DNA from: Candidatus Woesearchaeota archaeon
Lineage (GTDB): Archaea > Nanobdellota > Nanobdellia > Woesearchaeales > WAPJ01
DNA length: 5,164 nt
Assembly: GCA_015519985.1 (NCBI GenBank)
Contig: WIAN01000066.1
Location: 1-5,164, forward strand
Direction of reading: 5' to 3'
Position 1 is the stretch's first letter. Each line of letters starts with the position of its first letter. Below, one piece after another: positions 1 through 5,164 of the stretch. The position numbers and the translations under genes were made by a program. Under the pieces are notes generated by a model. That model did not search any database. It was given only the letters and a program-made list of their open reading frames with translations, and was not told the origin of the DNA.

Positions 1-462
1 ATAATATACAATATAAAAGAAGAAATATTAAGAGAACTATTTTTTTTACCTTCAAAAAAAACAAAAGAAGAAAGTTTAGAAAAAATAACATTTTTATTAA
101 AAAAATTTTTAAAAGAAATAAAAGATAAAGAAGGATTTTTAGAAATATACGATTATTTTGATTCTTATTTAATGCTTACAAAAGACATTTTAAGAGTAAA
201 AACAAATTTTTTTGACGAAATATTCTTTTCAGATTATATTTTGTTATTCAACCTTTCATGGAGACTTTTCGCTCTAACATACTTTAAAGAAAACTTAAAA
301 GAATATTATACTGAAAACATTCTAAATGAAAAATTCAATTTTGAAATAAAACAGCAAGAAGAAGAAATAAAAGAATTAGGAACAGAATTACAAAGCATAA
401 TCCCAGAAGACGAAACAGAAAAAAAATTAAGAGAAGCAATAAAAAAAATAAAATTAAAGTAA
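1..462 (+). CDS. 3' part of an unrecognised Lys/Glu-rich protein (5' end outside window)
   Basis: I do not recognise this protein. The frame is open from base 1 to a TAA at 460-462, giving 153 visible residues, so the true start is probably upstream. The first in-frame ATG is at 172, but the coding pattern before it is the same, so that ATG is unlikely to be the start. The sequence looks largely helical. A hydrophobic aromatic stretch lies around residues 75-95 (ending SWRLFALTYF), interrupted by an arginine and therefore not a convincing membrane segment. A charged segment of coiled-coil character follows at about 115-152 (QQEEEIKELG and the tail AIKKIKLK). There are no cysteines or recognisable catalytic motifs. 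Codon use is extreme: third bases are A 98, T 35, C 15, G 5, and 13 of 17 Ile codons are ATA. It overlaps the convergent PIN gene by 9 bp. That it is a real gene is fairly secure; its function is unknown. Confidence 0.75.
   Translation: MIYNIKEEILRELFFLPSKKTKEESLEKITFLLKKFLKEIKDKEGFLEIYDYFDSYLMLTKDILRVKTNFFDEIFFSDYILLFNLSWRLFALTYFKENLKEYYTENILNEKFNFEIKQQEEEIKELGTELQSIIPEDETEKKLREAIKKIKLK
441..453 (-). terminator. Possible oligo(T) terminator of the PIN gene
   Basis: Just past the PIN stop codon (454-456 on the + strand), the - strand reads a T-rich run, including eight consecutive T opposite A441-A448. Archaeal RNA polymerase often terminates at such oligo(T) runs without a hairpin. Here the run is the complement of the lysine codons at the end of the upstream convergent gene. 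T-rich runs are frequent in this AT-rich DNA, so the call is weak. Confidence 0.3.
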
Positions 463-855
463 ATCTTCAGGTCTAACAACTTTGATATTTTTACTTAAAA
501 CTTCAAAATCTTTAACATTCCTAGTAACAATAAAATCAACATTTTCCCTTTCAGCAATAACAACATGCAAAGCATCATTAAAATTATCCTTAGAAAGATC
601 TAAAGCTTTACTAACATCAAAAGAATCATAATCCACTTCAAAAACTTTACTTTTTATCAATTCAAAAAAAACTTCAGTATTAGAAACATATTTATTCAAC
701 TCTTTTTTAGTCCAAGAAGAAACAACCAATTCAAACTTACAATTAATAGTTTCAAGAAAAAAATTAAAAGCAAAACTACCAATATTCCTATTATACTTAT
801 TAACCCTGTTTTCTAAAGAATCAATAAAAACATTAGTATCAACATAAACCCTCAT
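454..855 (-). CDS. PIN-domain ribonuclease (VapC-like), standalone
   Basis: This is a complete 133-aa protein, the usual length of a single PIN domain, a Mg2+-dependent RNase fold used by VapC toxins and by RNA-processing enzymes. The conserved acidic residues are visible in order: D6 in the N-terminal VDTNVFID strand motif, E52 in WTKKEL, D94 in NDALH, and D107 and/or D116 in VDFIVTRNVKDFE. The set is intact, so it should be catalytically active. The overall pattern resembles small PIN proteins I know from archaea. No antitoxin gene sits beside it: 244 bp of apparently non-coding DNA lies upstream, and the downstream neighbour is convergent, overlapping by 9 bp. There is no Shine-Dalgarno site before the ATG; a TTTAAA box 22 nt upstream suggests a leaderless transcript. 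Third bases are T 89, A 25, G 17, C 2, and Arg is mostly AGG. The PIN family is secure. A toxin role is unproven, and a housekeeping RNase is equally possible. Confidence 0.9.
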   Translation of the reverse strand: MRVYVDTNVFIDSLENRVNKYNRNIGSFAFNFFLETINCKFELVVSSWTKKELNKYVSNTEVFFELIKSKVFEVDYDSFDVSKALDLSKDNFNDALHVVIAERENVDFIVTRNVKDFEVLSKNIKVVRPEDLL

Positions 856-873
856 AAAAAATAAAATGTTATA

Positions 874-890
874 ATAATTTAAAAAAATTA
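874..890 (-). promoter_or_regulatory. Candidate archaeal TATA box for the PIN gene
   Basis: On the - strand a T-rich run leads into TTTAAATTAT; the TTTAAA core is at 878-883. There are 22 nt between this core and the ATG at 855. That is about the distance from an archaeal box A to its transcription start, so the mRNA would begin at or very near the ATG. This fits the absence of a ribosome binding site. AT richness makes chance matches common. Confidence 0.4.
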
Positions 891-990
891 ATAAAAAATT
901 ATAGGAAAACTTGCGGATTTATTATTTATTTTTTTTTGTTTTAATAATATGGTTTTAATCAATGTTTTTCAACGAATATTTTTCAAAGAG

Positions 991-1057
991 TTTATTGTAA
1001 AATGATAAGTTTTATAAACATTTATTGTTATTTAATATTTTAAAAGAGGCTTATTGT
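991..1057 (+). repeat. Three evenly spaced TTATTGT direct repeats around the hsdM promoter
   Basis: TTATTGT occurs at 992-998, 1022-1028 and 1051-1057, with start-to-start spacings of 30 and 29 bp, close to three helical turns. The first two copies share eight bases (TTTATTGT). The TTTTATAAA box lies between copies one and two. Copies one and three also sit in a longer imperfect repeat (975-1003 and 1034-1062, 21 of 29 bases identical). The arrangement would suit operator sites for a regulator of the R-M operon, but the motif is AT-rich and chance cannot be excluded. Confidence 0.35.
1003..1020 (+). promoter_or_regulatory. Candidate promoter (archaeal BRE/TATA) of the hsdM operon
   Basis: The sequence TTTTATAAA at 1010-1018 matches an archaeal box A and is preceded by a purine-rich TGATAAG that could serve as the TFB recognition element. 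Transcription would start roughly 25 nt downstream, near 1035-1045, leaving a U-rich leader of about 55-65 nt before the TTG start of hsdM. If the organism is bacterial, TATAAA at 1013-1018 could instead be a -10 element, but I see no well-placed -35. Confidence 0.45.
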
Positions 1058-1087
1058 TTAATCATAATTTTTTTTAATTATTTTTTT

Positions 1088-1091
1088 GAGG
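1088..1091 (+). promoter_or_regulatory. Shine-Dalgarno site deciding the TTG start of hsdM
   Basis: GAGG, within the longer purine-rich GAGGCGAG, lies 8 nt before the TTG at 1100-1102. It is the best ribosome binding site in the leader and supports TTG at 1100 over the upstream in-frame TTG at 1025, which has no such site. Confidence 0.75.
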
Positions 1092-1099
1092 CGAGATCT

Positions 1100-3505
1100 T
1101 TGGCTATAAAAAAAACACAACTCTATACACATTTATGGGAAGCTGCCAATACATTAAGAGGAGGCATGGATGCTAATAGTTACAAAGATTATGTTCTAAC
1201 AATTTTGTTCGTCAAATATGTTACAGATAGATATAAAAATGATGATTTTGCTGATTTTATTATTCCTGATGGTGGAAGTTTTGATGATTTAGTAGAAGCT
1301 AAAGGAAAGTCAAATATTGGTGAAAGAATCAACATTGTTCTTAATAAATTAGCGGAAGAAAATGAACTGAAAGGAGTTATTGATAAAGTTGATTTTGATG
1401 ATAGTTCTAAACTAGGAACTGGAAAAGAAAAAGTAGATCGTTTAACAAAATTAATCAGTATATTTGAAAATCCAGAATTAAATTTTTCTAGAAATAGAGC
1501 TGACGGAGATGATATTCTTGGAGACGTTTATGAATATTTCATGAAAAAATTTGCTACAGAAGCAGGAAAAAGCAAAGGACAATTCTATACTCCTGCTGAA
1601 GTTTCAAGAATTATGGCTAAAATAATAGGCGTGGAGAAAGTTAATTCTCCCGATCAAACTGTTTATGATCCTACTTGTGGCTCTGGTTCTCTTTTGTTAA
1701 AAGTTGCATCAGAAGCGCCTGTTGATATTTCTTTATATGGGCAAGAAATGGATATTGCTGTTGCAAACCTCGCAAGAATGAACATGATTATGCATGGTAA
1801 GCCAGATGCTGTAATTGAACAAGGTAATACTTTATCAAATCCCAAATTTAAAGAAAACGATGATTTAAAAACCTTTGATTTTGCAGTGGCTAATCCTCCT
1901 TTCTCTCAAAAAAATTGGATGAATGGCGTTAATGTTGAAAATGATCCTTATCATAGATTTGATGATGGAATTCCACCAACAAAAAATGGAGATTATGCTT
2001 TTCTCTTGCATTTTATCAAATCACTAAAGCCCGGAAAAGGAAAAGGCGCTATTATTTTACCTCACGGTGTTCTTTTCAGAGGAAATTCAGAGGCGCATAT
2101 AAGAAGAAATCTTGTGAAAAAAGGGTATATTAAAGGAATTATCGGTTTACCCCCAAATCTTTTTTATGGTACTGGTATACCCGCGGTTATTCTTGTTATT
2201 GATAAAGAGAATGCTTCAGTGAGAAAAGGAATCTTTATAATAGATGCGTCAAGAGGTTTTAGAAAAGAAGGAGATAAAAACAGGTTAAGAGAAAGAGACA
2301 TACACAAAATTGTCGATACTTTTGTTAATTTAAAAGAAATTCCAGGCTATTCAAGAATGATTAATTTGGAAGAAATAGAAAAAAACGATTACAACTTGAA
2401 TATTCCAAGGTATATTGAAAGAATTGAAGAAGAAGATACTCAAAATATATATGCACATCTTAATGGAGGCATTCCAAAACAAGATATTGATAATATTAAA
2501 ACATTAAAAGTTTTCAAAAAATTAAAACAAGATTTATTTGAAGAAAAAGAACAAGACTATTATAATCTAAAAATAAAAAAAGAAGAACTACAAGAAACTA
2601 TTGAGGATGGTGATGAAGTAAAGGAATTTAAGAATAAAGCAATAGAAATTTTAAATAATTGGAAAGAAGAGAAAAGGCGCGTTTTAAAGAGCATCGATAA
2701 TGAAACTCAAATTAAAGATTTGATAAAGAATATTTCTGAAAGTTTATTACAAAAATATAAAAGTCAAGAACTTATTGATGAATATGCAATTTACCAAGTC
2801 TTAATGGATTATTGGGATGAAGAAATGAAAGATGATATTTACCTTATTATTGAGAATGACTGGCTTGCAAAACCACGAAGAATAATTGAAAAAAATAAGA
2901 AAGGAAAAGAAGTAGATAAAGGATGGACTTGTGATATTTTGCCAAAAGAAATAGTCATTAATGAATTTTTTAAAGCAGAGAAAGAAGAAATTGAAGAATT
3001 AGAATCAAAAAAAGAGGAATTAGAAAAAGAACTTGAAGAATTAAAAGAAAAACACTCTGGAGAAGAAGGCATTTTAAAAGAAGTTACAAATGATAAAGGA
3101 AATATTACGAAAAAAGAATTGAAAAAAAAAATAAAAGAATTGGAATGGAATCCTGAAGAATATAAAGAAGAATTAGAAGTACTAAAAAAAGTCCTTGAAT
3201 TAATTGATAAAATTTCAAAAATGAAAAAAATGAAAAAAGAAAAAGAGAAAGAACTTGATATAAAACTTCTCAAAAAATATCCTGAACTTTCAGAAGATGA
3301 AGTTAAAGAACTTGTTGTTGAAAAAAAATGGTTTGCTCGTTTAGAAGAAGGAATTAAAGATGAAATAGAGAATATTATTATAAATTTAAGCAGTAGAATA
3401 AAAGAATTAGTAGACAGATATGAAGAACCATTACCAAACATAGAGAAAGAAGTTGAAGAATTTGAAGAAAAAGTAAAAGAACATTTGAAAATTATGGGGT
3501 TTTGA
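1100..3505 (+). CDS. hsdM: Type I restriction-modification system, DNA methyltransferase subunit M
   Basis: HsdM transfers a methyl group from S-adenosylmethionine to the N6 of adenine in the site chosen by HsdS, protecting host DNA and forming the core of the HsdR/M/S complex. From TTG at 1100 the protein is 801 aa. An HsdM N-terminal helical domain covers about 1-140 (AIKKTQLY near the start, RGGMD at 20-24). The N6-adenine methylase domain follows to about 440: QFYTP at 161-165, SAM-binding motif I DPTCGSGSLL at 190-199, YGQEMD at 213-218, catalytic NPPF at 265-268, NIPRY at 434-438. A long charged extension continues to 801, with MDYWDEEM from 569, coiled coil around 626-651, HSGEEG at 652-657, W744 in KKWFA, and a final HLKIMGF. 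This matches the approximately 800-aa HsdM class as I remember it, so the gene looks intact. The upstream TTG at 1025 would add 25 hydrophobic residues foreign to the family. The next gene starts 17 bp downstream. Confidence 0.96.
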   Translation: MAIKKTQLYTHLWEAANTLRGGMDANSYKDYVLTILFVKYVTDRYKNDDFADFIIPDGGSFDDLVEAKGKSNIGERINIVLNKLAEENELKGVIDKVDFDDSSKLGTGKEKVDRLTKLISIFENPELNFSRNRADGDDILGDVYEYFMKKFATEAGKSKGQFYTPAEVSRIMAKIIGVEKVNSPDQTVYDPTCGSGSLLLKVASEAPVDISLYGQEMDIAVANLARMNMIMHGKPDAVIEQGNTLSNPKFKENDDLKTFDFAVANPPFSQKNWMNGVNVENDPYHRFDDGIPPTKNGDYAFLLHFIKSLKPGKGKGAIILPHGVLFRGNSEAHIRRNLVKKGYIKGIIGLPPNLFYGTGIPAVILVIDKENASVRKGIFIIDASRGFRKEGDKNRLRERDIHKIVDTFVNLKEIPGYSRMINLEEIEKNDYNLNIPRYIERIEEEDTQNIYAHLNGGIPKQDIDNIKTLKVFKKLKQDLFEEKEQDYYNLKIKKEELQETIEDGDEVKEFKNKAIEILNNWKEEKRRVLKSIDNETQIKDLIKNISESLLQKYKSQELIDEYAIYQVLMDYWDEEMKDDIYLIIENDWLAKPRRIIEKNKKGKEVDKGWTCDILPKEIVINEFFKAEKEEIEELESKKEELEKELEELKEKHSGEEGILKEVTNDKGNITKKELKKKIKELEWNPEEYKEELEVLKKVLELIDKISKMKKMKKEKEKELDIKLLKKYPELSEDEVKELVVEKKWFARLEEGIKDEIENIIINLSSRIKELVDRYEEPLPNIEKEVEEFEEKVKEHLKIMGF

Positions 3506-3511
3506 CATTAT

Positions 3512-3515
3512 GAGG
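3512..3515 (+). promoter_or_regulatory. Shine-Dalgarno site of the gene after hsdM
   Basis: GAGG sits 7 nt before the ATG at 3523, between the hsdM stop and that start. An ATG that overlaps this site (3510-3512) runs into a TAA after three codons and is not used. The arrangement points to translation from the same mRNA as hsdM. Confidence 0.75.
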
Positions 3516-3522
3516 AATTAAA

Positions 3523-5164
3523 ATGGAATTCACTAAAAACAATATTTCAAAGAAATATATAAAATCTCTATTTTTTGACACTGATGGGAAAGAGATGCTT
3601 AAAGTTTGCAGAGATTACTTTGAAAAATATAATTTTACTCTTAAAAACATACTATCGGAATTTGAGAATCTTGATAATGTTATGAATAAAGAATATTGGG
3701 AAAAAATAGTTAGCATTGTAAATGAGTGTTTTAATTCAAGTATATCAATAGACGTGTATAATCTTCACAAACAAGAGGATTTTGAAAAATTATTGAACGA
3801 TATGTTACTTGCTAAATTCGATTTTGTTTTTGAACCATCAATTTCAAAGAAAATCAAGAATTCGGAAATGTTAAAAGAGTCTATAGATTCTTTTAAAAAA
3901 GAAAATCAAGAGATTATAGAGATTAAGTCTGATGAGGGTGTGAGAAGATTAATCATCCCTACAAAAAAGAAGTATTATGCTAATGCTTCACCTCATGAAC
4001 CTAAATCTTTATTTCAATATCCAAATGTATTGGTTAAAATTAAGGGCAAGAAAATAAGCTTCAGTTCACACTCTAAAAAATCACTTTCTTCTGTAATTAA
4101 TAAAGTTCAGCCTATTGAAACAGAGGAAGAAATTTTAACTGATTTTTATGATGAAAAAATAGATGAGCTTGAGATACATGTTAAAAACTTCTTTTCAGAT
4201 CTTAAAGACAGGGGTTTTTTTATTAAGGAAATAAAATTTAACAGCCCTATTTTTTATTTTACTGCGGGTTCAAAGACAACAATATTAGATTTTGAAAAGC
4301 TTGTAGATGCAGATTTTTACTTAAATACTCCTTTAGATTTCATAAATATAAAACAAATAAAGATGGTCTATAATAAAAACATAGGCAACAAAAGTAAAGA
4401 TTTTAAAGTCAATATTAAATTAAGTTTATATGAAGATAAGCTTAGATTTAGTGTATCAATTTCAAAGGATAAATTATTAGATGATGAAACAAAAAATGAA
4501 ATCATAAATAAATTAAAAAATATTGGAATAAAGCAAGAAGTGTCCTATGAACTCCCATTGGAATATTACCTTAATAAATTTCTTTACAAAGATGGTTCTC
4601 TTAAAAAATTATATGGGAAAATTTCTGACATGGAAGGAGGCAAAGAGATCCTTAATGTATTATCTAAAGAAAAAATTCTTATTTTAGATGAGAACAGTGT
4701 TGAACTTAACGACAATAAACTTAAAGAATATTTCGTTAATCATTTAAAAAACTTAACAAAGGAGTCATATCTTGGTAAGGTAGAAATTTTTAGAATAATG
4801 AAAGTCGGACTCGATAATAAAAAAAGGATATATTTAGAAGTTAGATTTTCTCCATATAAAACAGGCTCAAAAAACGAGGATTACCAAGTTATAATCTACA
4901 ATGATGTTAGAGGATATGACAAAATACTAAAAATTATACTATATAATTTTGATAGGGCGTTTATACTAGAAAATATCATTAAAAATCAGAGTACTAAAAT
5001 ATTAGGGTATGTATACAATCGAATAAGGAGTTACTTGCTTTATGAATATAATATTCAATTGGAAAAAGAAGTAAATTCTGCTCATAGATGGTTAAAAGAA
5101 TATTCTGAAAAATTTGCTGAAATGGAGAAAAAAGAAGATCCTAAAAAATTGGGCGATATTGTTG
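3523..5164 (+). CDS. Large unrecognised protein encoded directly after hsdM (3' end outside window)
   Basis: The frame runs from ATG at 3523 without a stop to the window end, giving 547 visible residues. I do not recognise the family. It is not an HsdS: no paired target-recognition domains with conserved helical spacers. The visible part also lacks HsdR helicase motifs (no Walker A, no DEAD-type box). It is Lys/Asn/Ile-rich and appears soluble, with no signal peptide or membrane segment. By eye, 1-145 is mainly helical; about 150-190 is strand-rich with a basic patch (PTKKKYYA near 146-153); about 205-350 alternates helices and strands (SDLKDRGFFIKEIKF near 226-240; KLKNIGIKQEVSYELP near 331-346); 365-420 is helical; 425-465 is strand-rich; and 470-545 is long helices ending in a charged stretch. 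Its Shine-Dalgarno site and 17-bp gap behind hsdM indicate one operon, which suggests an accessory defence role. That role is inference only. Confidence 0.85.
   Translation, partial: MEFTKNNISKKYIKSLFFDTDGKEMLKVCRDYFEKYNFTLKNILSEFENLDNVMNKEYWEKIVSIVNECFNSSISIDVYNLHKQEDFEKLLNDMLLAKFDFVFEPSISKKIKNSEMLKESIDSFKKENQEIIEIKSDEGVRRLIIPTKKKYYANASPHEPKSLFQYPNVLVKIKGKKISFSSHSKKSLSSVINKVQPIETEEEILTDFYDEKIDELEIHVKNFFSDLKDRGFFIKEIKFNSPIFYFTAGSKTTILDFEKLVDADFYLNTPLDFINIKQIKMVYNKNIGNKSKDFKVNIKLSLYEDKLRFSVSISKDKLLDDETKNEIINKLKNIGIKQEVSYELPLEYYLNKFLYKDGSLKKLYGKISDMEGGKEILNVLSKEKILILDENSVELNDNKLKEYFVNHLKNLTKESYLGKVEIFRIMKVGLDNKKRIYLEVRFSPYKTGSKNEDYQVIIYNDVRGYDKILKIILYNFDRAFILENIIKNQSTKILGYVYNRIRSYLLYEYNIQLEKEVNSAHRWLKEYSEKFAEMEKKEDPKKLGDIV

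Noticed and set aside
172..462. Separate 96-aa gene starting at ATG 172
   Set aside because: The same frame is open all the way from base 1 with the same codon pattern, and there is no ribosome binding site before this ATG, so it is an internal Met of a longer protein.
856..1000. Rho-independent terminator or small RNA in the T-rich intergenic stretch (T9 at 929-937)
   Set aside because: There is no GC-containing hairpin before the T run, and both flanking genes point away from the region, so no transcript is expected to end here.
1054..1077. Seven-codon leader ORF (TTG start, TAA stop at 1075-1077) behind GAGG at 1046-1049
   Set aside because: The gap from GAGG to TTG is only 4 nt, the peptide is tiny and Phe/Asn-rich as expected from T-rich DNA, and nothing suggests regulation by translation of it.
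1663..1845. 60-aa open frame on the - strand inside hsdM
   Set aside because: It lies opposite the conserved SAM-binding region of hsdM and shows no independent coding signal.
2839..3441. 200-aa open frame on the - strand opposite the hsdM C-terminus, very rich in Ser and Phe
   Set aside because: It is the antisense shadow of Glu/Lys-rich coiled-coil codons (GAA and AAA read backwards as TTC and TTT). hsdM in this stretch matches its family to the last residue, and the shadow shows no protein-like motif.
3503..3580. Readthrough of TGA as Trp, as in Mycoplasma-type codes
   Set aside because: The TGA falls exactly at the usual C-terminus of the HsdM family, a Shine-Dalgarno site and ATG for the next gene follow at once, and TGG is used for Trp in every gene.
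3820..3927. Possible PD-(D/E)xK nuclease signature (D100 then E133-I134-K135) in the unknown gene after hsdM
   Set aside because: The D-to-ExK spacing of 33 residues is rather long, there is no clear hydrophobic strand framing the aspartate as in that fold, and ExK is common by chance in such a Lys/Glu-rich protein.

Overview
This is a very AT-rich window with three complete or nearly complete genes on the + strand and one on the - strand. The organism is probably an archaeon, with a small-genome DPANN-type lineage (Woesearchaeota/Pacearchaeota-like) as my best guess. The reasons are a small single-domain PIN ribonuclease of a type I associate with such archaea, its apparently leaderless start behind a TTTAAA box, GAGG Shine-Dalgarno sites, and a TTTTATAAA box upstream of hsdM. 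An AT-rich bacterium is not excluded. TGA is a true stop: hsdM ends on TGA exactly where its family ends, so the genetic code is standard.

Layout: (1) Bases 1-462 hold the 3' part of an unrecognised, Lys/Glu-rich protein whose reading frame is open from the first base. (2) Bases 454-855 on the - strand encode a complete PIN-domain ribonuclease. It converges on the first gene and overlaps its tail by 9 bp. (3) Bases 856-1099 are an AT-rich divergent intergenic region with a likely promoter for each flanking gene and three copies of TTATTGT spaced 29-30 bp apart around the hsdM promoter. (4) Bases 1100-3505 encode a full-length type I restriction-modification methyltransferase subunit, HsdM (801 aa from a TTG start). 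(5) From 3523 to the window end runs a large gene (at least 547 aa) that I do not recognise. It starts 17 bp after the hsdM stop with its own Shine-Dalgarno site, so it is almost certainly co-transcribed with hsdM.

How the genes work together: HsdM needs a specificity subunit (HsdS) to methylate, and HsdR to restrict. Neither is visible. The slot directly after hsdM, commonly used by hsdS, is taken by the unknown gene, which makes it a candidate accessory component of this R-M or defence operon. Silent codon positions in 1-855 have a strong A- and C-rich bias on the + strand in both gene orientations, and this bias disappears in hsdM. That is consistent with the R-M cassette having been acquired separately, joined at or near the intergenic region. 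Nothing in the window is a recognisable tRNA, rRNA, CRISPR array or insertion sequence.
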